NCBI GenBank assembly: GCA_026874595.1
Contig: CM049319.1
Span: forward strand, 18,705,101-18,769,100
Length of the DNA: 64,000 nt
DNA from: Sipunculus nudus
Taxonomy: Eukaryota; Annelida; Sipuncula; Golfingiida; Sipunculidae
Direction of reading: 5' to 3'
The position numbers and the translations under genes are program-made. Below, in pieces: positions 10,900 to 22,200 of this stretch (position 1 is the first letter of the stretch; every line of letters starts with the position of its first letter). The notes beneath the pieces were generated by a model, which did not search any database, was not told the DNA's origin, and was given only the letters and a program-made list of their open reading frames with translations.

Positions 10900-12434
10900 C
10901 CAAGTCCATGCAGGGCATGTTGCTTTTTAACATTGCACGTGAACGTGGGCAGTGCAGGCGTGACAGGCAGTCAGCCAATACATTATGCTTACCGGAACAT
11001 AACATGCTTTAATTGAAAAATTTAAGAAAACCGACAGCCAGAACAGGCCCCGCAGAGCAGTCATCACAAACGGGTTTTTGGAAATGCCCTTATTAATTGC
11101 TGCCACCGTAGTTACATTATCAGACATAATAAGAATATTCCTGTCCCTCCAGCAGGAACTCCATCTATGAGCACTCAAGATAACGGCCATAGTCTCTTTT
11201 GAGTTAATGTGCATCCCCCTGCATACTGGGAGGTCATAGGCCCAGTTACAATAAAACCAGTCCCGGCCAAATAAGGCCCCAGCGCCCTCTGTACATGCGT
11301 CGGTGTAAACACCAGTGATTGTTTGACTATGTTGTATAATATACCTATTATTAAAAATTGACATGCATGTCATCCACCATTCTACATCAGCCATAGTCTG
11401 TTTTGATAAACGCCGTCTATCTGCTTTGTTTTTCATAGAGTTTGATGCAATAATTAGCCGGCGAAGAAACACTCTTCCGCCCTTAATTACGTTTGCGGCC
11501 CAGTTAAGCTTGCCCACTAAACTTTGTAATTGCCGTTTTGATACTCTCCGAAGCTTAATAAACCTGGTAAGTTCTTGTCTGAGGACTAGTACCTTGTTAG
11601 GTGGCAGACTAAGTGACAGGGCTACGGAATCTAGATTTACTTCTAAAAATACAATCTGTTGCGCCGGATCTATAACCTTACCCCAGTTTATGCTAAATCC
11701 CAACCTTCTGAGCAAGCTAATTAGAGTGTGGAGTGCCCGTGTACATTCCTCAAATGAGTCACTAATGATGAAAAAGTCGTCAAGTTAAGCTATCACCTTA
11801 CTATAACCTTCTCTTGCCATCATACGAGTTACGGCTTGCGACAGTCTATTAAATATACCTGGGGCTATCTTGGATCCGAAGGGAAGCTTGGTATCTTTGA
11901 GGTACATGGGGGAATCTTGACTGTCGCGCCATTCCAAGCCGGTGAACATTTGGCTAACCCTGCTTATAGGCACAGACCTATAGGCAGACTTAAGGTCCAC
12001 TTTAGCTAGATAACAGTAAGGAGTCATCAATGCTGCGGCATCATCTACAGTTTTAAATGAAAATTTCTCAACTGATGAGGCATAGTCATTTAGTGCTAAT
12101 CCCGTCGGGAAGCTACAATCATGTATAAGGCGGACACTTCCATCTTCTTTCAAAATGGCCCCTAGCGGGCTAACAATCGTTGGTTTGTCATCACATAACA
12201 CATAATTACCATTAAGAATCTCAGTCCTGATCTGTCTGTTAACTAGTTCTTCATGTTGAAGTGCTGATTTATGGTTTTTTTTGTATGGACTGGGCGTGGC
12301 TGTGCATGTGGGTCTACAATATCAAAACCATGTTCAATGCCATTTATCAAATATGCTCTGTCCGGGTCATCATGCAATAAATCCGTCCATGCTGGCAGAA
12401 GCAAACCTGATTCTACTCTGGTCGGGGGTGCCAG
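10900..12434 (-). pseudogene. reverse transcriptase-RNase H (pol) of the YR retrotransposon
   Basis: Copies element RNA to DNA. The first part reads LLLPAWTDLL and INGIEHGFDIVD (12420-12310). A frame change follows at the eight-T run near 12274-12281. RT core: VSPLGAILKEDGSVRLIHD, then LAKVDLKSAYRSVPI with the first catalytic Asp, then LPFGSKIAPG. The YxDD box reads stop-LDD at 11785, a single in-frame nonsense codon where Tyr is expected. RNase H follows with GVYTDACTEGAGALFG, HINSKETMAV and IMSDNVTTVAAINKG (Asp-Glu-Asp). One base seems lost at CCGG near 10992, shifting the last RNase H motif (HNVLADCLSRL) into another frame. Three small lesions in about 1.5 kb mean recent inactivation. Confidence 0.87.
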
Positions 12435-13832
12435 TTATTCATTATGATCATTCTTTCCTACTTGGTGGGGTTGACCATAACCTGCACGTATACATGTGTG
12501 TACAAATTTACAGTTAGCGTATCTACAGCCATTTCTTGAATTATAGGCTTTACAAATCTCAGTGCCCTCAGGTGTGGTAGGTCCCCTATTAATTCTAGAT
12601 TGACCCTGTTGACGTGCCGTGGCCTTTTGATTTTGACCAAATACCCCACTTTGCTTAGGTCTTAGCCAAACTGACTGAAAGTACCCTACTTGAGTCCCCC
12701 ATCTAAAATTATGGGATGCCTGAAGCCGCCTCTACTATCTATCCCATAAGAAGACAGATACTTGTTCATACCGCTTAAGAAACATATGCACTTGTGCAGT
12801 ATGGGAGAAATAATCAAGAATTGCTTGCTGTCCAGTAAGGGAACCATTGGCAACCAGAGTTCTCATGATGGCCAGATTAGCCAGGCACCATTGGGGTATC
12901 GTGAGGGCATCTAGCCGCGGTCGTCTAGTCCCGGCTCTTATAAGCAGTTCAGTGTCTCCCCGCGACCCCTGAGCATCGCCCCCATTAACAAAAGAGCCTA
13001 TAATCGTCTCCTGCGTGGCCCCGGCACCATCAACAAAGTCAACGATATCTAGAAACTTAGACCTACCTTGCATCAGGGATGACAACTGCACTTGTGGATC
13101 GTCCCATGAGTGTAGCGAAGCCTCGGTTCCGGCTGCACTCAGTCGTGATTGCCTTGTATCGGATTCATTCAGCAAGCCCAACTGTGTCAATGCTGATAAC
13201 AGTCTTGTTTGTTGACTGGCGTTGGCCGGGCCTGTGGTAGCCGTGTGTCTTGGTGCCCCTGGATGCCCCTGGGAGGTCACCGCTGTCGCTTCAGGGTCAA
13301 AGTTCAAAGAAGCGCCTGGTGCTGTCTGCTGCAGCTGATTGTACATGCGAATTGTCTGTTCGCAGTAGGGGTCAATGGTGTCCCTGTAAGACTGAGTGGC
13401 GTTTGGTGCAGTGACGGGATGGTCGTGGGTTTCACGGGGGTTGACCTCATTACCACGTTGCGGGGTTCCGCCATTGTCGGTGTCAATATGTTGAGGTTGC
13501 TGGCCAGCAGCGTGTGGCGTGTTATGTGCTGCCGCTTCTGTAAGTGGGATGCCATGGTTCCCGTTCGTGGCAGATATATTAAGGCCCGGTGACCGTGTTG
13601 TTTGTAACCGAGATACGGCCTTGATGACCAACCTCTGCTGACCACGAGGAATTTTTGCGGTCATATCCTCTGGTTGAAGGAGTTCTAGAGCGTCTGGCGA
13701 AGTAAAGCCAAGTTTTGCCAGTTTATCTACTGTGGCCCGGTCGATCATATTGTCTTTAGCCCAAGAGAATACTCTGTCGGCGGGCGTTATGGTTGGTCCC
13801 TCTTCCCGAGACTCACTCTCATCGCCCGGCAT
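12435..13832 (-). pseudogene. gag-like protein of the YR retrotransposon
   Basis: ATG at 13832 (MPGDESES), just inside A1. N-terminal helical fold around VFSWAKDNMIDRATVDKL and FTSPDALELL (residues about 20-70, SAM/death-like by look only); a long polar Gln/Thr/Pro-rich middle; a hydrophobic C-terminal capsid-like part (PQWCLANLAIMRTL); and near the end a CCCH zinc-binding pattern, C-x8-C-x4-C-x3-H, in CKAYNSRNGCRYANCKFVH. Two adjacent TAG codons at 12732-12737 interrupt the frame, which then runs on in the same phase to a TAA at 12435-12437. The pol frame follows in that same phase. Confidence 0.82.
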
Positions 13833-13840
13833 GGTCACTG

Positions 13841-14030
13841 TGTACACGCTTTTACTACGTAATCTAAGCTGCTTACTGTTGCTGTGCTGCTGGCCGAATG
13901 CTGCAGCCTTTGCTCTAATCCCTACCGCGCGTTACCTTGTCACGTGACTTGCTACATATCACCCTTGTCACGTGACTGCGGGCATATCCCACATTAATTA
14001 ACAACAAATTACTATATATTAATTAAATCA
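13841..14030 (-). repeat. split direct repeat A1 (5' end and presumed promoter of retroelement)
   Basis: 190 bp matching A2; ends nine bases before the gag ATG. Its right edge (AAATCA then GAAACG) is the junction with the host element. Confidence 0.88.
13940..13975. promoter_or_regulatory. paired TCACGTGA E-boxes upstream of gag
   Basis: Two palindromic TCACGTGA sites at 13940-13947 and 13968-13975, 28 bp apart, inside CCTTGTCACGTGACT repeats. The same pair is kept in A2. This is the binding site type of USF/MITF/TFE bHLH-ZIP factors. A promoter role is inferred from the position about 110 bp ahead of gag. Confidence 0.55.
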
Positions 14031-14466
14031 GAAACGTTTAACACTTCCCACGAAGAATTTATTCATATGACCGCTTTAGCTTGAGCTTTAATCTCTTTAT
14101 TATGTATCCGGGATGAATTAAGAAACTATTATATGGCATTTTGGCTATGAGCTTGTCGAGGCGTTATTCCTCCGTATTACCTGATGGATCGTAATTTAGC
14201 TAAAACCCTTACTAAACACACGGGTTTACCGGTGAACACTGTGCGTAAGTTATTTTTAAAGACATCAAATGCTAGAACGATTGATGTGGCCCGAGAATCG
14301 GTATAAAACCCATCGAGTCGGGCATGGTATTTGTGATTGATTTTTTAATAGTATCCACGATCAAGAATCTACGGATTAATTCATTTTAGCCTCAAAATAT
14401 TTCGCCGGGACAATGGATGAAATAGTATAAATAGCGCAAGGTTTTAGTTTGCCAATGTCAATCAAG

Positions 14467-15560
14467 ATGGTAGACACCGCCGCAGACATCGTCCAGCAAA
14501 CAGCGTTGTTTTCTGGATGAATGAAACAATATTCTATCTTACAAGGGCAATCCTTTAACGCCTTCTTACAAAATGGAGGCCCATTATTTTTTTTCAGCGA
14601 GAATTCGTCAGATTATATTGAATCGACGAATACATAATGGTGGTCAAAATGGATATTTTCACTCGAGCCGGCAACCCGTGTAAAAAAATGACTGATGAAT
14701 TCGTTTCTCCGGTCAATAATATTATTCATAGTATTTAGCGGTGAGTTAATTTAAATTGAATGGGGCCGCAGTAAATACACAAGATAATATGAACTTGTAC
14801 CGGGCATATTTGGATAATTTATTAGGATACAATAAAGGATACAAAGAAACCTGTTTATCCGGTATGACAGGATGGTTTAAAGATACACTCTGTAAAGTCG
14901 ATGAATTGCCCCGCGCCATGTCCAAAAGCACAGATTACAGGGAATCCATCGATGATACCGGCGGCCTGCAGGATTATGGTACGGTCGGGATAACCTCTTA
15001 CGCCAAGATCTCGTTCGCCAAACCACGGCTACTGGGACAAGTAGAGGCAAGGATTTATATCAGACGCTGATCATTTCTTCGGCAAACGGTGAAATTGGTG
15101 TAACTAAAAATAATCATTTTTTACGGCGTATTCAGGAAAAACGTTAATGGGATTTAAAACCGGTTTTTACATCCCCCCAGGGAAACATTGAACTCTGCAC
15201 GAATAGTGAATGGTCCAAACAAATAACTTTCAAAGCAGCAATTCATACCGATTTCACCAACCAGAAACAAAACCTTTTAACTAATGGCGTTGATGTGAGG
15301 ATTGAAATTAAATTTGCCGGATCCACATTATATCCTTCATGCAATTAGAAGGAAATAAATAATGAATAAAAAATTATGAACATGTTCCGGGATGACCGAA
15401 AAGCAGCTGAAGCAAATTTAGCCAGAAACATGCCTATTCGCCATCCATTGAAACATACAATCATAAGAAGCCATAATTTACTTGTAAGCGGTACTCGAGC
15501 CACGTTGACCAATATGTTACAAGGGCAAATGTCACGTTGAATGTCATTTCTTCCCGTCCT
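14467..15560 (+). pseudogene. major capsid protein (hexon-like) of the Maverick relic
   Basis: Resembles the double-jelly-roll capsid proteins of Mavericks/adintoviruses, whose host-genome copies are often labelled 'F54H12.2-like'. A possible start is ATG at 14467 (MVDTAADIVQQTALFSG, then stop). Further pieces in order: GPLFFFSENSSDYIESTNTY, PVNNIIHSIF, LNGAAVNTQDNMNLYRAYLD followed by NLLGYN (open from 14756 to 15070), FTNQKQNLLTNGVDVRIEI (about 15255-15311) and IRHPLKHTIIRSHN (about 15430-15475) with GTRATLTNMLQGQMSR, then stop. Order and spacing match the family's first two thirds. Stops and frame changes separate the pieces, and the C-terminal third was not identified. Confidence 0.75.
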
Positions 15561-16329
15561 GTGTTCTTGAATTTGCCAGATATGTATTTGGTACACACAC
15601 TATAATAAAACAAGGTATATGTCCATTTTCTTTCAAGTTCTTTAACAGAAATACAGTCGGCGTCCCAAGTAGCACATTTGTCCGTCCTAGTCCACTGGAG
15701 GGTAAGTTAAGCTGGTTGATATCCTTGAAACAGATGAACAAAAATTGCATACGGAAGTATGGCATCCCGTTCATACATTGGCTGCTCTTTTTTTCAATTA
15801 AACAGGCATAATTGTATTTGTAGGTTCCAAAAACAAAAACGGGTAGGATTTTCTGCCGGTTGAAGGAAATGCTTGACATCACTTGAGAGGTTGTTCTATA
15901 GGCCCGTACCGGTGCCTAATAAACGGCGAATCCGTCTAGAAAGCTTTTAAACACCCGTTCCATACTTATGATTTGTGTGTTACGCCGTAGGATTGATTCA
16001 TGATGAGTAAAACCAGATAAATACCCGTGAATTTTTGTAAAGTTTTTCCTGTTTCATTGAATATTTAGCTGTCACTTCCGGTCGGCACAAAAATTAATAC
16101 CGGGGCACAATGTGCAAGAGTGAGTCTACCACGCCTTCCGTCATTAACAACCCGCGCGCAGCCAACAAGTTGAAACTACCGCCACCACTGGCAGCAGAAA
16201 AATTGTTGATTCATAATGAATGCCAAGCTTCCCGAAAGGTCTTCTCAGGCGGCATAAAAAAACGAATGGTGTGCGAAGTATGAATGGAAAATGGCGTCCG
16301 ACTCGTCATTGATCCAGCCCAACCTTTTA
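15561..16329 (+). other. unassigned body of the Maverick relic
   Basis: Expected to hold the end of the capsid gene. No plus frame gives a clear match. The minus frame open at 15544-15882 (112 codons) runs against the element's coding direction and has no recognised motif, so I do not call it. Confidence 0.4.
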
Positions 16330-16640
16330 ACCTGAACGTTAAAGCCCAAGGTTCCCTGTATGATTCAATTACTCAAGGTAATGTCAATTAACTTAAATTC
16401 GAACAGGAATTGATGTTATAACCCCCTGGCAGGTGAATGGAAAGTGGCTTAAGTCATCCTTGTGCCTGGTGCAATACCCAGGAAAAATGAATGTTGGGTA
16501 AAACTGATTCATGAAAGCAAGACGAATGAATATTCTATCAAAGAATATGTCCATGTAGGCTATTATCCCTGTGTATTTTTGTACGGAAAGGAAGCAGTTG
16601 AAGAAGATAATAAATTTTGTACGGTTAAAATAGTTGGATA
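16330..16640 (+). pseudogene. probable minor capsid (penton-like) protein of the Maverick relic
   Basis: One plus frame around 16420-16620 reads NPLAGEWKVA, stop, then KLIHESKTNEYSIKEYVHVG and YYPCVFLYGKEAVEED. Maverick/adintovirus minor capsid proteins start with a strand ending in L-x-G-x-W-x-V-(A/G) and carry a GYY motif about 40-60 residues later, as here. Position directly after the major capsid gene fits. The match rests on two short motifs, and the frame has at least one stop. Confidence 0.48.
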
Positions 16641-17109
16641 ATGGGAAGCTTTAGGAGTTTGTTTCACGGAATTAAATGACCACAAAAAATTGATAAAATT
16701 TAACCGGTAACAAACAAAAAAAAAACTGATAGCAGTTCCATTTACATTTATCCTTCACTTGTTCGGTTATTTGATTCCGTATTAGGAGGAGCTGGAACAA
16801 AATCTTCCAAACGTAAAAAAAATATACGTGTGTTTTAAACAGATGAAACACTAGGCGATCATGGGTATACTTTAGAAATAGATGTAAAAATAGCACATAT
16901 GATTCGATAAAGAGATGCTGTTTTAAACGTATAATATGTAATGAAGTTGTTTTTGCTACGTCTAAAACAGAAGGTACCAATGAGAGAATAGTAAAAAGGG
17001 GAGATAAATTAGAAACTTATAAATAAAAAAAAATAGGGTAAAAACTGATAAAACAAGGAGCTACCCGTGTTTTATCCACATTTCACGCTAGAGCTGAAGC
17101 CAATACAAC

Positions 17110-17380
17110 CTTGAAGAGCTATATATATTAAAAGTACTTATAAATATGCTGCTGTCGGGTTAAATGTACCTTACAGCACAATCCGTCAATATTTATCATC
17201 CACCACCAATTACCATTCCGTCTTTCATCAGTATCGTAAATGCCGAGGCGTCTGGTATCCTGAACTGAATTTTCAAATCAAACCACCAAATGGTCACCCG
17301 GTGAATTTTATCTCGGTTGGGGATTTATTCATGCAATTGTATTTTCAAACACGATCTGAACGTAGGACAAGTATATAAAA
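17110..17380 (+). other. open plus frame of unknown identity in the Maverick relic
   Basis: About 85 codons without a stop, reading YKYAAVGLNVPYSTIRQYL and then GVWYPELNFQIKPPNGHPVN before a TAA at about 17378. Not recognised. It lies after the minor capsid remnant, so it may be part of that protein or a neighbour. Sequence to 17790 keeps similar composition but shows no match. Confidence 0.35.
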
Positions 17381-19279
17381 TCCTTGTCCTCTTATTTTAA
17401 TCATGGATAATTGTAGAGTTAATCATGGATTACTTAACTTCGTACCGTAACAGTGTTTTTTTTATTTCATTGACAAAATCACTGAAGAGGAATCAGCATT
17501 AAACGGGCGCTTTGAAGTAAATTCACCCCTCTACTTTTTTGCATCCCCATAAGGGTCCTTGGGAATTATATTTAACCCAAATTACATTCCTATCCGATTG
17601 GTATACCGTTCATGAAAACTAAAGTATTTAATAAATATAAACGTCTGGTTCATACATAAAACCAAAAAAGAAACCACTACCTATTCCGCACAAACATTTT
17701 AGAACCGTTAATGATCCCCGTCATTTTATTTTTCGAAATTGGCAAACTAGAGCTGGTGGGAGAAAAAAGTAGGTCTACAATTTCATGTCGCCCTAATATT
17801 AAAGAAACTTACATGTACTGATCAGCTAACACAGGAGTCTACTATTGAAACGGTGGCATGAAGAAATTTCTATCTTTTGATAAACTAAGTAATTACAAAT
17901 AATATAACACATTCAGTAGGGAATTTGCCTTAAAAATTCTTCCGTTATTATATTCTGCGGGGTTTTCGGCGTTTCTCGACAGCTTGTTTTTAACGATGAC
18001 ATTGTTTAAATAAAGTGTATACTGAAAATTGTGTAGCCAAATACGCCTTATGTTAGTTTTTCACATGTGTTTCAGTGTTCAAAAGATAATCTACAATGTT
18101 GAAATAAAATGAATTTCCATTTTCTCGTGTCTATATATGGACTATCTGCAAGCTGGACAGTGGCGCCTGTCATAATTGAACAACTGTTCCAAGGATCGGA
18201 ACAAATTGACCAGCTGGAAGTATTTTAAGTAACATAATTAAAGGGTCGCCCTCTGTTTGTACTATGACTGGACAAATACTTTAACACGGGTTCACATGGT
18301 GCAAAATACCTCCTCTCTTTTCTTCAGCACCAATTTTTGTTAGAAAAGCGTAGTTAGGTTAATCTTCCGCCACGGAGGTATCCAGGAGTTCCCGAAGGGG
18401 CGGTTCATGTTTTATTTAATAATAGCAACAGGTATCTCTATATATTCATGCAGAAAAAATGCGCCTTCTGTCGGGAAAATCTGAAGGTATAAACTTTATT
18501 TATTTCACTTTGATTTTACATCTAGCAAATACAAGGCACTCTCCATGGCACGGTTTGCGGCGTAGATAGATGATGTGGCTACCTTTTTTTAATCAAAATC
18601 GTTAAAATATCAATTTGACAGACAGAAACACATAACGGAGTATAGTCAAAAATTGTGAGTACATATTTTTTTAACTTGAAATTGATCCGGACCCCATAGC
18701 TTGAACTGCCAGCCCAACATCTGCATTACATTATACTAACGTTCGGGTGACAGGCTGCTGCCATAAAAACACCAGCCATAAAAAACAATGATAAAAGCCT
18801 CTATAACTGTGTTCCTTAATCAAATAACTTGACTCTACAGAGTGTGCAATAATGCACTGCTGATTACGTCTGTTCCCATGTAGTAGTTTTATTTGTCCCA
18901 ACAAATGTTTACATGACTTTGTACAGTCTGAAACTTAGGAAATTATGAGCTTTATTCACTCAAGCAATCTCACCTGACCACTTGTAATATTAAACAACGG
19001 AGGGGATGATTCATACATAAAAAGAAAGAACTTCGACGTGTACCCTTACAAACCACACCAGATCAGACACCAGATCAAAATCGTCATTGTGTGATCTCTT
19101 ACGTTAGTCACCCATCCATTAGATTTTTATAATCATATTGGTGTTTTAATACATATTCAGTTAACAAGATAAAATATAACTACAATATATTTAGTCAAAA
19201 CCTGCCTGAAAAGGTCTTGTTTAGTTTTAAAACATAGTTTAAACTTTTGTTCATGCAAAAAAGAATTATTTGACGAGTT

Positions 19280-22200
19280 CTAAGTGCTTTCTAGAGCGAC
19301 ACATTCTTTTCTTTGTATACTGCATTTTGGATTCCGCATAAATTTATAAATGGCGGGTTCAATTGTAACATTCCATAAGTCTCTGAACAAGTTGGCAAAG
19401 AGTATATTCAATGTAGATTGGTCAAAGCGATGGCAGTGTCCCCATTCCGTTGGGTCTTTATTTGTGCAATAGCCGGTTTTTATTGGAGCAATACATTCCT
19501 TTTCTAGGCTGCACAGCACAGCCCACTTCCATATCATATTATATATTTCTTTGGTGTTATATATAACAATGAAGCCGGCAGGACGTAGGCCGTGACGTTG
19601 GGCCAGTTTTATGTCTGTAGGTATGTATTCATAAAGATCCGGATGGGTATGTGAATACATTGAATGCCGCCCGGCTTTTCCAATAAGTCCCCCGCCGCCC
19701 ATTTTAACAACCCAAGCTATTGCTTCAGAGAAATCTGATGTGTAAAATCTGACGCACGCATCAACCCACACCACGGCATTGTAGTCTTGTAGTGTCTCCT
19801 AAATGATAAATATCAAAGATGTAAAAGATGATTTACATTCCCTGCAGCTTTATAATTTGTACAAGTATGAAATCTGACTGAAGCGTCGACCCACACCAAT
19901 ACGTTGTTATCATATAGTGTTTCTTAGGGATAGATGGACAATGTTTAAAAGATAAAAAATATTTTATCTTTTATCATATGAAATATCACATCTACGTGTT
20001 TCTTATCGATTATCCGCGCCTAAACACTCATTCTCAGTCCCAACCAACAGATGTCGTTGTGACACACTAATAAGTTATCCCGTTATATTTTACTGACTGG
20101 TTGTTTTAATTTGATGGCTAACAAGAATTCGACACATATGGGTCGAATTGTAATTAAATTTACATTTAAAGAAATGTTTACATATGATTTTAAACATGTG
20201 TTTACTCTCTATTATCATTGATTGTATCACAAATACGATATTGTCTGTCGACATAACGTACCCGAACACCTAGTTTCAGTTTACGCTGCCAGTTGCTTCT
20301 GGCGTGATTGGACAAGTTTATTACGACGCAATGATAGCAAATTACTTCCAGCTAATTTCAATGATTAGTTGATATTCACTTATTAAGCGTTCTTAGTGTA
20401 TACTTACTATAACAAATGTTAGTTTCGAAAATGAATTGCAAAATAAAGAAAATTAATATATGTTCTTTACCTGAATACATATAATTTTAAAAGCATATGT
20501 ACGAAGCCCTGAAACATGCGATGGGTACAACTCGAAGTTGAACTTCCGATAGGTAACTCCACAAACCTTCTTCAACTTTTCGATCTCTTCAGTCGTTAAA
20601 CCGAGATCGTAATAGATAATTGTGTGGTTCGGGAAAAATGTTTGAATAGAACCAATATTAGCCATGCTCTCATTAAAGTGATTGCTACCAATAGCCGTAA
20701 CAAATGTGAAATTGTATAACTTCACGTCGCGGAGTTTGATAAAATTCTGACGGTAGAAACCAAGATGGCGCAGGTATTTGCTGCTGACGTTGTATGCCTT
20801 TCCCTTGACTAATACGCCTGTAGGCAGCCGAGCTTCATACCGGAGACTCCCCTTCAAAATTATACAGTACATAAAGTTTTATAATTGTGCAATTATATTG
20901 AATGTACACTTCCGTGAATCCATATCTTTTCAACCGCGGCGTCTTATTAATTTCCCTGAATGGCTGAAGAAATATCATTTACTTAACACCAGTTTGATGT
21001 AGGGATCTACACATCAGGTATACAGTTTTTAAGAGGACCTAACATACGATGTCTATGACAGTAAAATATATGTGTTTCTTTTATAATGCGATAGCGTCTC
21101 AATAAGAACAATTATAAAGCATATTAAATGTCCCATGTATATTTATGTTAAGAATTTCTATTTTCATATTCATGGATTTTACATAAAAGGAGCACATTAA
21201 CAACGTTTATGAGGCTAGAACTTAAAGACAAAGATGGCAAATGTTGTCGGTCTCGATGAACGTTCGCCTTTTAAGTGTCGGGCCTGTGTTCTTCTAAGCA
21301 TTCTGGAGATGATTTTGGATCATTATACAAAAAAAGGTTATGTGCAATTCATATGTGCAGAAATATTAAAATGCTAATGTAACGTTATGAAATACAATTT
21401 TCTTTTCGACTCTATGATTTTAATGAATAATAAAGTAGGATAATCGAATGATTATGATAATAGAATGATTATAATATAATTTAAATTGCAAGGTGCCCCC
21501 TTCTGTGTTTGGTGGATTATGGCAAATTTTCAGATTAACAATATGGCATACGAGGTTTACATTAAAAATTTAAAGCTCTGTACAAGAAAGCTAAATGGAT
21601 GTCTATCATGATATTTTTTTCCCTTTATTTGCGTGTTCTCTGAACAAAAACCAAACATATCATGTGAGTGAGAAAATGACAACTCTGAAAGCGCCATTCA
21701 CATATATTGTCTTTACCGTAAAAGTTGAAATTGACTGATGCAAATAGTGATCCCTAGAAAACTTCTAGAGGGGAGAGTTCAATATATTAAAGTTTCAAAA
21801 TAACGCCTTATCTGGATATCCTAATTATAAACCATATTCTACTGAGTTCGCCACGTTTTCTACCAATTCCCCTATTTTTTCACTTGTACGTAAATATACA
21901 ATATACATCTGAGGGCGTCATAAAACGAAATTTAAATTAGAAGGCTTGGCCCTGGTTTTTGTCAAAATTAATTTCACCCACATTGGCCTTTACTGATCAG
22001 GAATTGCGGTCTAGTGGAACCAGACACCTTCACCGCCATAACAACTACACAGCATAACAGAATGCTAGAATAGATGTAAAACTATGCTTTAAACAGGAAT
22101 CTCCGGACTGAAAGCCGCTGCATGTACTTGTGACATAATACTGAAGGAAGATTTGTTTAAATTCTTGGGTTTTCTTCAAATCCATTATTTAAAAGAATGT

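Larger units (their letters stand above)
9041..14030 (-). mobile_element. tyrosine-recombinase (DIRS-order, Ngaro/PAT-like) retrotransposon
   Basis: A 4,990-bp minus-strand element inserted in the Maverick relic. In its own 5' to 3' direction: A1 repeat (14030-13841), gag (13832-12435), RT-RNase H (12434-about 10900), tyrosine recombinase (about 10857-9841), B1 (9776-9611), A2 (9615-9426), spacer, B2 (9206-9041). B1 joined to A2 recreates the junction that B2 joined to A1 would form on a circle, which is the hallmark of split-direct-repeat YR retroelements. No target duplication is visible, as expected for recombinase integration. No methyltransferase was recognised, unlike classic DIRS1. The repeats are very similar and lesions are few, so the insertion is much younger than its host element. 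Confidence 0.9.
7500..17790 (+). mobile_element. fossil Maverick/Polinton (adintovirus-like) element, split by a nested retrotransposon
   Basis: Plus-strand remnants in a Maverick-like set: retroviral-type integrase (7.68-8.08 kb), a Pro/Thr-rich frame (8.33-8.97 kb), major capsid protein (14.47-15.56 kb) and probable minor capsid protein (16.33-16.64 kb). Mavericks are large virus-like DNA elements that code for integrase, protein-primed polymerase, packaging ATPase, protease and capsid proteins. Polymerase, ATPase and protease were not recognised here. The 4,990 bp at 9,041-14,030 is a later insertion. All frames carry stops and shifts. I could not find terminal inverted repeats, so both ends are approximate. 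Confidence 0.72.

Noticed and set aside
13015-13592. Plus-strand frames opposite the gag gene
   Set aside because: Antisense shadows of the gag coding sequence.
15544-15882. 112-codon minus frame within the capsid region
   Set aside because: Opposite to the element's coding direction and without recognisable motifs.
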